A stretch of 7,092 bases of DNA from assembly GCA_023432655.1 (NCBI GenBank), contig JAEYUK010000162.1, forward strand, positions 1 to 7,092. The letters are read 5' to 3'. The notes below the pieces were generated by a model. That model searched no databases. It saw nothing but the letters and a program-made list of their open reading frames with translations, and was not told where the DNA came from. A program made the translations under genes and the position numbers. The stretch is from Pseudomonadota bacterium (lineage in GTDB: Bacteria > Bdellovibrionota > Bacteriovoracia > Bacteriovoracales > Bacteriovoracaceae). Below, piece by piece: positions 1 to 7,092 of the stretch (its first letter is position 1; each line of letters starts with the position of its first letter).

Positions 1-373
1 CTACCGGACCGTTTTTCATGGCAAAACCTTCAGTTCGCCCCATCACAATACAGTTTGTGATAATCAAACCGATGTAAACTGACATCTGCTTGGAAACATC
101 AAAGAAATAGGCCTTTAAAACCTGATCAGCAACAATCACCGCTGAAGCAATAACAGTCATCTGAACAATAATTCGAATTGAATTTGGAATTGAGTTTCGA
201 ATGATTGAAACCATGGCACTTGAAATACCTGTTACAATCATTACCGCAACCCCCATAATGGCCGCTTGCTTTAATTGAGAAGTCACAGCAAGAGCTGAAC
301 AAATCCCCAAAACTTGAAGAGCGATCGGGTTATTTTTTACAACCGGATCTAACAGTAATTCTTTTGTTTTCAT
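1..373 (-). CDS. nqrD: Na+-translocating NADH:quinone reductase subunit D, 5' part (runs off left edge)
   Basis: Integral membrane subunit of the Na+-NQR complex; with NqrE it holds a [2Fe-2S] cluster within the membrane that passes electrons from NqrF towards the NqrC flavin. The window holds the first 124 codons of a family usually near 210 residues. The translation contains [10 protein letters not shown] near residue 14, [11 protein letters not shown] near 62 and [10 protein letters not shown] near 104, all strongly NqrD-like. Cys25 and Cys108 align with the cluster ligands Cys29 and Cys112 of the Vibrio cholerae protein. About four hydrophobic segments are visible. The ATG at 373-371 overlaps the nqrC stop as ATGA, and a GGAG ribosome site lies 7 bases upstream inside nqrC, so translation is probably coupled. 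NqrE and RnfA/RnfE are paralogues, but the N-terminal motif and the position after nqrC support NqrD. Confidence 0.96.
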   Translation of the reverse strand, partial: MKTKELLLDPVVKNNPIALQVLGICSALAVTSQLKQAAIMGVAVMIVTGISSAMVSIIRNSIPNSIRIIVQMTVIASAVIVADQVLKAYFFDVSKQMSVYIGLIITNCIVMGRTEGFAMKNGPV

Positions 374-1137
374 TGGATTTCTCCATTTCTCACGTTCGTG
401 AGGAATTTTCCGTAACCTTTGTCAGACATCCAAAACTGGAAAGTGTTCTCAACACCATTGGCAGTCAAAGTCGCACCTGAAAGACCATCAATTTTATAGG
501 CAGCATTCGGGTCATTTGGACTTACGAGACCTTTAATGACGTCAGTAGCTGGACGAAGATCTTCAGTATAAACTTTCTTACCTGGCCACTGACCTACCCA
601 TTTAGGATTATCAATTTCTCCACCAAGTCCCGGAGTCTCACCGTGAGCGTAGTAATTAAATCCACGAACAGTTACGGCATCTTTATCCAATGAAAGGAAG
701 CCTTTCATCGTAGACCATAAGCCTTTCCCGTAAACGTGAAGAACGATCTGATCAACGGCGCCATCTTTTTTAACAAGATAGACCTTTTGAAGCTTAGAGC
801 GTCTTTTAATTCCAGCGACGTCCTCTTTACCAAGTGTTTCAAGATATTCAGGATTCTTATCTGCTTTCGATTGATCGAAGGTTTTAGGATCAATTCCTTC
901 TGCAAGTTTCCCTGTTTCTAAATTCACAACAATAGGTTCAACTTCTTTAAAAACTTCATTGATATCAGTTCCAGACTTTAAAAGGCCCGCGGCCATAAGG
1001 ATGTTCTTTTTAAAATCAAGATCAGCATTAATGACTTGATTAGGTTTTAATACAACAACAGCACCAGCGACGAGGACTGAACACACACCGCAAAGAATTG
1101 TTGCCACTGTAAGGGTTTTACCAGCTGATTCAGACAT
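370..1137 (-). CDS. nqrC: Na+-translocating NADH:quinone reductase subunit C (covalent FMN)
   Basis: Membrane-anchored subunit with a periplasmic flavin domain; it carries electrons from the NqrD/E iron-sulfur centre to the NqrB flavin. The 255-residue product, close to the usual length, has one N-terminal hydrophobic segment at residues 9-30 followed by a soluble domain. The FMN-binding motif DGLSGATLT sits at residues 217-225; by family knowledge FMN is joined by a phosphoester bond to the Thr of SGAT, here Thr223. [10 protein letters not shown] near residue 165 is also typical of the family. Attachment normally needs the flavin transferase ApbE, which is not in this window. The gene starts inside the end of nqrB with an 8-base overlap, preceded by AAGGA 9 bases before ATG, and ends in an ATGA overlap with nqrD. 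No defect is seen. Confidence 0.97.
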   Translation of the reverse strand: MSESAGKTLTVATILCGVCSVLVAGAVVVLKPNQVINADLDFKKNILMAAGLLKSGTDINEVFKEVEPIVVNLETGKLAEGIDPKTFDQSKADKNPEYLETLGKEDVAGIKRRSKLQKVYLVKKDGAVDQIVLHVYGKGLWSTMKGFLSLDKDAVTVRGFNYYAHGETPGLGGEIDNPKWVGQWPGKKVYTEDLRPATDVIKGLVSPNDPNAAYKIDGLSGATLTANGVENTFQFWMSDKGYGKFLTNVRNGEIQ

Positions 1138-2329
1138 GGCGGGCCATCCTTCTTTTAATATTCGCTTTCATTACAAAATAATCGAGAGTTGGAGCAAAAG
1201 CGTTCATGAAAAGAATCGCGAGCATCCAGCCTTCAGGGTACGCTGGGTTCACAACACGAATCATTACGCCCAAGACGCCAATTAAAAATCCGTAAATCCA
1301 CTTCCCAGTGTTTGTCATGGAAGCAGAGACAGGATCAGTTGCCATAAATACTGCGGCAAAAGCAAAGGAACCAATAACTAAGTGCCACTGCACAGAAAGG
1401 GCAAACATTGGATTCGTTTCAGAACCAATGGCATTGAAGACAGTTGTCATGGCCACAAGACCAAGAATACATGCAAGCATGATTCTCCAGGAACCAATAC
1501 CTGTGTAAATGAGATAAGCTGCCCCAAGAAGAATCGCAAGTTCAGATGTTTCTCCCATTGAACCAGGTTGGAAACCTAGGAAGGCATCCATCCATGAAAT
1601 CTTAAGGGAATCAACTCCACCTGCTGCCGCTTGAGAAAGGGCCGTTGCACCCGAGAAACCATCTACAGCAATCCACGGTTGCTCACCAGAAATTTGAGCA
1701 GGATAAGCAAAGAACAAGAAAGCCCGTGCCATTAAGGCCGGGTTAAAAATATTCTTACCTGTACCACCGAAAACTTCTTTACCGAAAACCACACCAAAGG
1801 CCGTACCAATAGCAACCTGCCAAAGCGGAATAGTTGGTGGGACAATTAGAGGAATAAGCCAGCCTGTAACTAAGAAGCCTTCGTTAACTTCATGCTTACG
1901 GATTGTTGCAAAGATAACTTCGATGATACCGCCAGTGATGTTACACACTAAAAAGATCGGTAAGAAGAAGAGAGCTCCGTAAATAAAGTTCGCAATGATA
2001 CTAGATGGATCATGAACTAAACCTAGGGCCGTAAACAACTCGTGTCTCCAACCTACCGCCTGAAAATTACCAGAAGATAGAACTAAGTGCGCCTGATAAC
2101 CAGTGTTATAAAGAGCAAAAAGAATCGCTGGGATCAGTGCAAAGACAACTGTGATCATTGTTCTTTTCAGATCCAGACCATCGCGAACGTGGGCAGTTGT
2201 TTTCGTTACCGAATCAGGAGTGAAGGCGAATGTATCAATCGCTTCATAAATTGGATAAAACTTCTCCAATTTACCGCCCTTCTCAAAAAGGGGCTTTTTA
2301 CTTTCAAAAAAGTTTTCAAGGAATTTCAT
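1130..2329 (-). CDS. nqrB: Na+-translocating NADH:quinone reductase subunit B (membrane core, covalent FMN)
   Basis: Large integral membrane subunit that carries covalent FMN, contributes to quinone reduction and is central to Na+ translocation. The 399-residue product is slightly shorter than the V. cholerae protein (415). The N-terminus contains FEKGGKLEK and [10 protein letters not shown], family-typical cytosolic elements, followed by many hydrophobic segments from about residue 57 to the end. VDGFSGAT at 222-229 places the FMN-linked threonine at Thr229, equivalent to V. cholerae Thr236. The same offset of 7 puts Gly133-Gly134 and Glu137 (motif GGIIE) on the known Gly140/Gly141 and Glu144, linked to quinone/inhibitor and sodium sites. 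[18 protein letters not shown] at 182-199 is another strong signature. The start codon shares one base with the nqrA stop (TAATG), with a purine-rich GAAGGAAGG site just upstream. Confidence 0.98.
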   Translation of the reverse strand: MKFLENFFESKKPLFEKGGKLEKFYPIYEAIDTFAFTPDSVTKTTAHVRDGLDLKRTMITVVFALIPAILFALYNTGYQAHLVLSSGNFQAVGWRHELFTALGLVHDPSSIIANFIYGALFFLPIFLVCNITGGIIEVIFATIRKHEVNEGFLVTGWLIPLIVPPTIPLWQVAIGTAFGVVFGKEVFGGTGKNIFNPALMARAFLFFAYPAQISGEQPWIAVDGFSGATALSQAAAGGVDSLKISWMDAFLGFQPGSMGETSELAILLGAAYLIYTGIGSWRIMLACILGLVAMTTVFNAIGSETNPMFALSVQWHLVIGSFAFAAVFMATDPVSASMTNTGKWIYGFLIGVLGVMIRVVNPAYPEGWMLAILFMNAFAPTLDYFVMKANIKRRMARHV

Positions 2330-3675
2330 TATGCGCCTTCCTTCTCAATAGTCTCTAAGTTCTTTCTTAGGACTGGGCCGTATTCATTCTTACAAGGATC
2401 AACAAACGTACAAAGGGCCAGATCCTCTTCATCGAGTTCGAGGGCCCCAAGATTAACGGCCATATCAGTTCTTTGAACCATCAAGTAGCGAAGAAGTTGA
2501 GTTGGAAGAATATCCAGCGGCATTACAGTTTCAAATGATCCAATTGGAACAATCGCACGGTGAGATCCGTTGGTGTTAGTATCAAAAGCAAACTTCTTTC
2601 CTGGCATAAGCTTAGAAAGGAAAACGTTTTTGATAGAAAATTTGTTAAATCCTGGAGACTGCCAGCCTAAAAATTCTCTGTAATGCCCTTCTTTAAGAAG
2701 TGTCACTTGAGAGTGGAATTGACCCAAATAATTTAATGGGCCTGAAGCTGTTCTACCGCCAAGAACGGAACCTGAGACATAACGAACTTGTGAAGTAGAT
2801 TTTGCTTCATCGTTAGTTAAGTCAGAAATGTTCGCTCCACGAATAGTGCGCACCAGACGAGGATTCTTGGCCTCGGGACCAGAAATCGCCACCACTTTTT
2901 CGCTCAGGACTTCACCATGTCTAAAGAGATTTCCAATAGCGATTGTATCTTGATAATTCACATGCCAGACAGTCTTCATTGAAGACACAGGATCCAGATG
3001 ATGAATATGAGTTCCTACGTTACCGGCCGGATGTGGGCCTGCAAACTGCTCGTGTTTTGCACCAGCAATGCTTTTAACATCAACGGCAGAATTGGGTGCT
3101 GTTACCACAAAGACTTTAACTCCAAGACGAGTTAGAGCTTCTACTCCTGCTTTAAAAAGATCCATGCGCTCGCTTAGAACGACTTCAGGATTTGCAGCAA
3201 GTGGATTCGTATCCATTGCATTAATAAAGATAGAAGAAGGTATTGAGTCGACAGCTGGAGTTTTTGAGAAAGGACGAGTTCTTAAGAATGTCCATGCCCC
3301 AGACTCGATTAATAGTTTCCTTGTTTCATCTGACGAATAAGCGCTAATGCTCTTATTGGTAAAATTCTTGAAACTAACTTTGTCTTGACCAGAAATATCG
3401 ATCACAATCGACTGAAAAGCACGCTTTTCACCACGATTGATTTCACGAACAGTTCCGGAAACAGGGGAAGTAAATAAGACTCCCGGGATTTTTTTATCTT
3501 CGAAAAGACTCTGACCTTTCGAAACCTTGTCCCCCACCTGTACGAATAAAGTAGGTTTCATTCCGTGGAAATCTTCGCCTAGGACAGCTACTGAACGAAT
3601 CGTATTGCCCGTTGAGATTTGTTGTGTCGGACTACCCGTAATTGGGATGTCCAACCCCTTAGATGTTTTAATCAT
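2329..3675 (-). CDS. nqrA: Na+-translocating NADH:quinone reductase subunit A
   Basis: Peripheral cytoplasmic subunit of Na+-NQR, associated with quinone binding next to NqrB; it carries no confirmed redox cofactor. The 448-residue product matches the usual length (about 446). The N-terminus has the family pattern [13 protein letters not shown] (residues 6-18), then a lipoyl/biotinyl-like sandwich around [15 protein letters not shown] (47-61) and [18 protein letters not shown]. The middle contains [19 protein letters not shown], a hallmark of the family, and the C-terminus [16 protein letters not shown] followed by YGPVLRKNL and IEKEG. Two cysteines lie at 422 and 428; the frequent CTFVCPGK arrangement is here CTFVDPCK, so one Cys position is shifted. 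It is the first gene of the operon, with AAGGA 5 bases before ATG and a promoter candidate about 35 bases upstream. RnfC is a distant relative but lacks this full architecture. Confidence 0.98.
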   Translation of the reverse strand: MIKTSKGLDIPITGSPTQQISTGNTIRSVAVLGEDFHGMKPTLFVQVGDKVSKGQSLFEDKKIPGVLFTSPVSGTVREINRGEKRAFQSIVIDISGQDKVSFKNFTNKSISAYSSDETRKLLIESGAWTFLRTRPFSKTPAVDSIPSSIFINAMDTNPLAANPEVVLSERMDLFKAGVEALTRLGVKVFVVTAPNSAVDVKSIAGAKHEQFAGPHPAGNVGTHIHHLDPVSSMKTVWHVNYQDTIAIGNLFRHGEVLSEKVVAISGPEAKNPRLVRTIRGANISDLTNDEAKSTSQVRYVSGSVLGGRTASGPLNYLGQFHSQVTLLKEGHYREFLGWQSPGFNKFSIKNVFLSKLMPGKKFAFDTNTNGSHRAIVPIGSFETVMPLDILPTQLLRYLMVQRTDMAVNLGALELDEEDLALCTFVDPCKNEYGPVLRKNLETIEKEGA

Positions 3676-3706
3676 GGAAATCCTTCGTAATGTCTTAATG
3701 AAACCT

Positions 3707-3719
3707 TGCTAAATTAGCA
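3707..3719. promoter_or_regulatory. Perfect 13-bp palindrome over the nqrA -10 region (candidate operator)
   Basis: TGCTAAATTAGCA is a perfect 6-1-6 inverted repeat. It covers the whole putative -10 hexamer of nqrA (3711-3716) and reaches the expected start of transcription. A dimeric repressor bound here would block the promoter. The one-base centre argues against an RNA hairpin and for a protein site. I cannot assign it to a known regulator. Confidence 0.35.
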
Positions 3720-3739
3720 CTTTGGTTGCTTTTTCTCAA
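3711..3739 (-). promoter_or_regulatory. Candidate sigma-70-type promoter of the nqrABCD operon
   Basis: On the minus strand TTGAGA (3739-3734) is followed after exactly 17 bases by TAATTT (3716-3711). The -35 matches the consensus at five of six bases. The -10 matches only three, but these include the most conserved first, second and last positions. Transcription would begin near 3704, giving a leader of about 29 bases that contains the AAGGA site of nqrA. It is the best-spaced candidate I found in the gap, but it is a pattern match only. Confidence 0.4.
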
Positions 3740-3757
3740 TTGAAACTCTACTTCAAA

Positions 3758-3785
3758 AAGACATTAAAACAATGCATAGCATAAT
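3758..3785 (+). promoter_or_regulatory. Candidate promoter of the unknown plus-strand gene
   Basis: AAGACA (3758-3763) lies 16 bases before CATAAT (3780-3785). They match the -35 consensus at four of six and the -10 at five of six positions. Initiation near 3792 would give a leader of about 40 bases before the ATG at 3833. A second, poorer pair is TTGAAA (3740-3745) with TTAAAA (3764-3769), spacer 18. Pattern match only. Confidence 0.35.
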
Positions 3786-3806
3786 TCCTAGGCACCCTTG
3801 GCAGAA

Positions 3807-3818
3807 AGATGAACATCT
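3807..3818. promoter_or_regulatory. 12-bp perfect palindrome in the leader of the unknown gene
   Basis: AGATGAACATCT is two 5-bp arms around AA. It lies 14 bases before the ATG of the plus-strand gene and downstream of its candidate promoter. A two-base loop is too tight for a good RNA hairpin, so a protein-binding site is the more likely role if it has one. It may be chance. Confidence 0.2.
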
Positions 3819-3832
3819 CTTAATTTAATGGA

Positions 3833-4534
3833 ATGACACAAAACGCAGAAATTCTCTTGGAAGGCTCTTATCTCTACTACGAGAAAGATCAAAATTACTC
3901 GCAAGAGAATTTTAAACTCGTCTCTTTTTCAGAGGGCCAGGGTTATCACATCTACGCCGAAATCCTTTCTCGAGTACACACCGGTGAATTTTTAAAGGTC
4001 ATAGTTCGGCTTGAGATGAATACTCAATTCATCCCCTTGCTTGTGAGAATCGAAAAATCTATTGGGAATAAATATGCTCAGGAGTTGTATGTCGCGGACA
4101 CCACAACTCAGGAGCTCCACTATACTTTTCAAACGTCCAATTTCTCTCAAGATTTTACGAGGCCTTTTAGTTCGAAACACTACCTAACTTCTCCTGCAGC
4201 ATGCACCGCAGCTTTATTTACACTTAGCCGAAAATTTGATGCCACCGGAAGAACGCCGGTGGTGCTTATAAGTTCCAATAACGATTGGACCTACCAGGGC
4301 CCCCCAACAGAAAAAGTGGTTTACGCAGAATACCTTTCCAGGGAACTTTCAGATTTTAAGCTTCATGGAAACTCATTACCAGCAGCGCACCTGAGTCTCT
4401 ACGAGTTTGATTCCACTCATGCCATAGCTGAGGCCCCCTTGGAAATCTTCCTTAGTAAGCATTACGCCATTCCCTATCAATTGCTTCATGGGGATCAAAA
4501 AATTGTGATTAAGAATTTAAAGAAAAACTTTTAA
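3833..4534 (+). CDS. Protein of unknown function, 233 residues
   Basis: I do not recognise the family. The product shows no signal peptide or membrane segment, so it is probably cytoplasmic. It is rich in Tyr and Phe and has many alternating hydrophobic/polar stretches (for example 40-60, 66-74 and 84-100), suggesting a mostly beta fold. The only cysteine is Cys124 in TSPAACTAALF; a conserved-looking NNDWTYQGPPTE follows at 149-160, and the end reads AIPYQLLHGDQKIVIKN. The layout loosely recalls beta-rich DUF3108-like proteins, but these are normally exported, so this is only a hint. The ATG has a poor ribosome site (only GGA directly before the A), yet no other start with a better site is seen nearby. 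It is a lone gene, divergent from nqrA and convergent with the helicase gene. Sustained open frame and coding-like composition support a real gene. Confidence 0.8.
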   Translation: MTQNAEILLEGSYLYYEKDQNYSQENFKLVSFSEGQGYHIYAEILSRVHTGEFLKVIVRLEMNTQFIPLLVRIEKSIGNKYAQELYVADTTTQELHYTFQTSNFSQDFTRPFSSKHYLTSPAACTAALFTLSRKFDATGRTPVVLISSNNDWTYQGPPTEKVVYAEYLSRELSDFKLHGNSLPAAHLSLYEFDSTHAIAEAPLEIFLSKHYAIPYQLLHGDQKIVIKNLKKNF

Positions 4535-4536
4535 AC
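4521..4536 (+). repeat. 16-bp direct repeat, copy 1 (contains stop of the unknown gene)
   Basis: AGAAAAACTTTTAAAC is exactly repeated at 4687-4702 in the same orientation, 166 bp away. This copy covers the last four codons and the TAA (4532-4534) of the plus-strand gene. Identity stops at both ends of the 16 bases. Confidence 0.75.
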
Positions 4537-4565
4537 TGTCTTACTGGCTTGATCTTTCGAGCGAG

Positions 4566-4594
4566 ACTCCGGGAAAATGGAATTTTCCCGGAGT
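4566..4594. other. Perfect inverted repeat: 13-bp stem with 3-base loop
   Basis: The left arm at 4566-4578 (ACTCCGGGAAAAT) is the exact reverse complement of the right arm at 4582-4594, around the loop GGA. A G-U pair could extend the stem by one. Neither strand has a T-run after the hairpin, so it is not a classic intrinsic terminator. It may still end transcription from both convergent genes, protect 3' ends, or be a dispersed palindromic element. Confidence 0.7.
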
Positions 4595-4636
4595 TCACAA
4601 CGAAATTCATAATAGATAGATTAACTATTTGTTTTG

Positions 4637-4658
4637 AGGCGTGAGAAAGCCTTTTTTT
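4637..4658 (+). terminator. Weak intrinsic terminator candidate for the unknown gene
   Basis: AGGC (4637-4640) pairs with GCCT (4649-4652) around an 8-base loop, extendable by one G-U pair, and runs straight into seven T (4652-4658) on the plus strand. The short stem makes it weak. The T-run orientation serves the plus-strand gene, about 100 bases after its stop. Confidence 0.4.
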
Positions 4659-4686
4659 GAAATAACACCACTCAAGTATGGCTGTT

Positions 4687-4702
4687 AGAAAAACTTTTAA
4701 AC
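4687..4702 (+). repeat. 16-bp direct repeat, copy 2 (contains stop of the helicase gene)
   Basis: Exact second copy of AGAAAAACTTTTAAAC. Read on the minus strand it holds the TAA (4699-4697) of the helicase gene and part of its last sense codon. The two copies bracket the whole convergent spacer with its hairpin and T-run. Confidence 0.75.
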
Positions 4703-7092
4703 CTTAAAGTATTCCCCTATTTTCTCCGTCGCTTCTTTCAACGGAACCGATATAATCTGATAAGGCTCCATGAGTTTTTGGAAAGTTCGAAGGGTCCCAC
4801 CCTTCCAACGCTTGACCCGGTTATCAACCAGAAGAATCGCGCCATGGTCTTTTTCCGTTCTTAAAAGCCGTCCAAACTTTTGATGGAGGGAGCGAGTTCT
4901 ATGGGCAAGGAAATAATCATTAAATTCATTCCCAAACTTGAACTCAAAGAAGTCCCTGCGTTTTTGAATCACTAAATCCTGGCGAACGTCTGGGATTTTA
5001 TCGACCACAATAAAAGAAAGCTTCTCCCCTGGGATATCAATTCCTTCACCAAAACTTTCCATACCAATGAGGATCGCGCCGGTTTCTTGTTTAAATTCTT
5101 CCACCACATTTTTTCCCAAGCCCTGGACAAAGACCGGGATTTTCCCTTCGAATTCTCGCAGAATAAGATCCGTCGCCACTTCAAAACGCTGGCGTGACGA
5201 GAAAAGAAGTAACGTTTTACCGCCGAGTTTACTTATAAGAGGGTTTACTTCTTTCAAGAGATCAGGAACAAAAAGAGGATCTGAAATATTTCTGGTATCT
5301 GCGCACAGATACACTTTGGAATTATTTTTATAATCATAAACTGCATCCAAATAGAGACCGGTTTTGAAGCGTTTCTCAGGAGAAAGATAAGAGTATCCTG
5401 TCATCCACTCCACTCCCTGAACCCCGGTGTCTCCAGAGGCGTTTCCTAAAGTGGCCGAAGTAAATACAACAGAAGTACTCATCATCAGAAGTTCATCATG
5501 AATCTTCTTCCCCACGTCTATAGGAGAAGACTCAAGTGTGTAACCATCATTTTCTGAATATTTGAGGATGGTCGACCAATCAGAAGGATTATCAAGATAG
5601 TGTTTAAAGCAAGCGACCAGTCTTTCCAGTGAACCAAAATTGGTTTCAAGAACGGCCCACGCCTTCATCTTATTCGTTTCGTTTTTAAAATCTTTATTCT
5701 CCCAACGGGATAAGAAAGGCATGTAGAGAGTGTAAAGGTTTTCGAAGATAAAACACATACTCTCAATGTGATTAAGAATGGCCGCGGCCAGTGAGTCTTT
5801 TAACTCAGCTTTCTTCGGAAAAGGTAATTCGTTGGAATAAATCGGACTATAGTTAGGAAGTTTCTTAAAATAAGCTTCCATCACTCCCGGAAGACCTTCG
5901 ACGTGATCACGAAGCATTTTTAAATTAAACTGCGTCTGCTCCCGGACTTGAGTAATCGTATCTTCAACCTGGAACTCATCTTCCATACTTCCCAATAAAT
6001 AGATCAAAGATCCCATTCCTTGAGGAAAGTTTTTCATAAAGGATTCGATGTTCCGATGCTGAACTTCAAGGCTATAGGCCTTAGTTGCTTCATGTTCGAG
6101 TCGATGGGCCTCATCCACAACGATAAACTGCGGACGCGGAATACTACGAGGCCAGTTAAGCATGAGCGCATGGTTACCAATAATAATCTTGGCCTCTTTG
6201 GCTTCCCTCAGTCCTTGCACATAAGAGCACTGATTAACCAGAGGACAGTTTTGTCCCACGCAGGCCCGGTAATCAACCGCCAAGGCAGTTTCTTTCTCGC
6301 TTAATTCCGGGGCGAGTTTTTTTAAGATGAAAGGAATCTGTTCCCGGGTCAGTTTCTTTTCGTATGAGACTCGGGAATTATAAAAGAAGAGCATTTCAAA
6401 ATAGGCCTTAGTGAAGATCTCACCAAAAGGGGTAATAAAAGATCTCTCTTCCTCTTCTTCTCTAAATAGAAGTTCACACAGGTGGTTGTTAGAGCCAACT
6501 AGTTTAACAACCTTGGTTTCATCCCCAAGTCCCAATAAGTTTTTTACTTGAGGGACATCTTTAGCGAGGGCCTGATCCTGAAGTGTTTTAGTTCCAGTGG
6601 CCACCAGGCAAGTTTCTTTCATCGTAGTGGAAAAAAGAAAGGACGGAAGAAGGTAGCCCATGGTTTTACCCGTTCCGGTAGGGGCCTGAATAAGAGCATG
6701 GATGCCATTTTTAAAAGCTTGTCCAACACGAACCGCCAGGGACTCCTGGGCTTCACGATATTTATAATGTGGCAGAACCTGATGAATCTCTTTTTCTGCT
6801 CTTAGAATATTCTGAATATTGGACCCGGAAAAACTTTTATCAAAAAGATTCAGCGGATCAACTTTAGTCGTGCTGACCTTGTTACTCTCACGGTATTTCT
6901 TGGCCGACTCAACCAGGGGATAATCAATTTCGCTGGCAATTTCTTCTAATTCCTCAGACGAAAGCATGAAAAAATTACGATAAAAGAATTCCGCCGGGAA
7001 CTCCATGAAGACTTCAGTTAGCTTAAGTCTAAACTCTCGGTCCTGATGGGTAAGATAAGTCGATAAAAGAAGAGTTTTTAGAAGATCCCGAG
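4697..7092 (-). CDS. dinG: DinG-like 5'-3' DNA helicase with Fe-S cluster (probably runs off right edge)
   Basis: ATP-dependent superfamily 2 helicase of the XPD/DinG group, expected to unwind D-loops, R-loops and similar structures in DNA repair. Numbering from the ATG at 7006 (769 codons): Walker A APTGTGKT at 108-115; iron-sulfur ligands Cys177, Cys249, Cys254 and Cys260, with the C-x4-C-x5-C spacing of E. coli DinG; DEAH at 298-301; TSATL near 516; motif V-like GMESFGEGIDIPG at 648-660; motif VI QKFGRLLR at 709-716. The helicase core begins only near residue 80, so there is an N-terminal extension. The frame stays open from 7007 to the window edge with no ATG, GTG or TTG, and the ATG at 7006 lacks a ribosome site. 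I therefore extend the call to the edge as partial; a start at 7006 remains possible. Some relatives carry an N-terminal DnaQ-like exonuclease, which would lie outside the window. It converges on the unknown gene. Confidence 0.93.
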   Translation of the reverse strand, partial: RDLLKTLLLSTYLTHQDREFRLKLTEVFMEFPAEFFYRNFFMLSSEELEEIASEIDYPLVESAKKYRESNKVSTTKVDPLNLFDKSFSGSNIQNILRAEKEIHQVLPHYKYREAQESLAVRVGQAFKNGIHALIQAPTGTGKTMGYLLPSFLFSTTMKETCLVATGTKTLQDQALAKDVPQVKNLLGLGDETKVVKLVGSNNHLCELLFREEEEERSFITPFGEIFTKAYFEMLFFYNSRVSYEKKLTREQIPFILKKLAPELSEKETALAVDYRACVGQNCPLVNQCSYVQGLREAKEAKIIIGNHALMLNWPRSIPRPQFIVVDEAHRLEHEATKAYSLEVQHRNIESFMKNFPQGMGSLIYLLGSMEDEFQVEDTITQVREQTQFNLKMLRDHVEGLPGVMEAYFKKLPNYSPIYSNELPFPKKAELKDSLAAAILNHIESMCFIFENLYTLYMPFLSRWENKDFKNETNKMKAWAVLETNFGSLERLVACFKHYLDNPSDWSTILKYSENDGYTLESSPIDVGKKIHDELLMMSTSVVFTSATLGNASGDTGVQGVEWMTGYSYLSPEKRFKTGLYLDAVYDYKNNSKVYLCADTRNISDPLFVPDLLKEVNPLISKLGGKTLLLFSSRQRFEVATDLILREFEGKIPVFVQGLGKNVVEEFKQETGAILIGMESFGEGIDIPGEKLSFIVVDKIPDVRQDLVIQKRRDFFEFKFGNEFNDYFLAHRTRSLHQKFGRLLRTEKDHGAILLVDNRVKRWKGGTLRTFQKLMEPYQIISVPLKEATEKIGEYFKV

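Noticed and set aside
2087..2476. 129-codon open frame on the plus strand across the nqrA/nqrB junction
   Set aside because: It is antisense to two strongly conserved genes and its product resembles nothing; it is a shadow of their coding pattern.
1..3675. An Rnf complex instead of Na+-NQR
   Set aside because: The gene order, NqrA architecture and NqrB N-terminus are those of Nqr; rnfB/rnfC-type ferredoxin cysteine clusters are absent.
4609..4634. Small inverted repeat AATAG...CTATT in the convergent spacer
   Set aside because: The arms are only 5 bases, A/T-rich, and expected by chance.
4697..4760. Intrinsic terminator directly after the helicase stop
   Set aside because: A T-run follows the stop on the minus strand (TTTTT), but no stem precedes it.
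5067..5333. Plus-strand open frame of 88 codons, with similar ones at 6020-6304 and 6548-6805
   Set aside because: All lie opposite conserved helicase motifs and have Ser/Arg-rich, non-protein-like translations.
4697..7092. Helicase as part of a defence system (for example the DinG-like protein of type IV CRISPR)
   Set aside because: There are no csf genes, repeats or other defence genes nearby, and the cysteine pattern and motifs are those of ordinary housekeeping DinG.

Overview
The window reads as ordinary chromosomal DNA from a Gram-negative bacterium of moderately low GC. It carries most of an operon for the sodium-pumping NADH:quinone oxidoreductase (Na+-NQR), one unrecognised gene, and a DinG-type iron-sulfur helicase. 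Na+-NQR suggests a respiring bacterium that uses a sodium gradient, often marine or brackish. The gene content alone does not fix the lineage. A member of the Bdellovibrionota/Bacteriovoracia would fit the style of the proteins, but that is a weak guess.

Layout. Positions 1-3675 (minus strand) hold nqrA, nqrB, nqrC and the first 124 codons of nqrD, in the canonical order A-B-C-D. They overlap by 1, 8 and 4 bases, so they form a tightly coupled operon; nqrE and nqrF would be expected beyond the left edge. Positions 3676-3832 are a 157-bp divergent promoter region with a candidate sigma-70-type promoter on each strand and two short perfect palindromes that could be operators. Positions 3833-4534 (plus strand) hold a 233-residue protein of unknown function. 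Positions 4535-4696 are a convergent spacer with a perfect 13-bp-stem hairpin and a weak T-tract terminator. This spacer is bounded by two exact 16-bp direct repeats, each containing the stop codon of the neighbouring gene. Positions 4697-7092 (minus strand) hold a dinG-like helicase gene whose reading frame runs open off the right edge.

How the genes work together. NqrA-D are subunits of one inner-membrane complex that oxidises NADH, reduces ubiquinone and exports Na+. All visible cofactor-attachment residues are present: the flavinylated threonines of NqrB and NqrC and both iron-sulfur cysteines of NqrD. The helicase and the unknown gene have no evident functional link to it.

I found no convincing new multi-gene system. 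The items most worth a second look are the stop-codon direct repeats around the hairpin spacer, the 13-bp palindrome over the putative nqrA -10 box, the unknown gene, and the probable N-terminal extension of the helicase.
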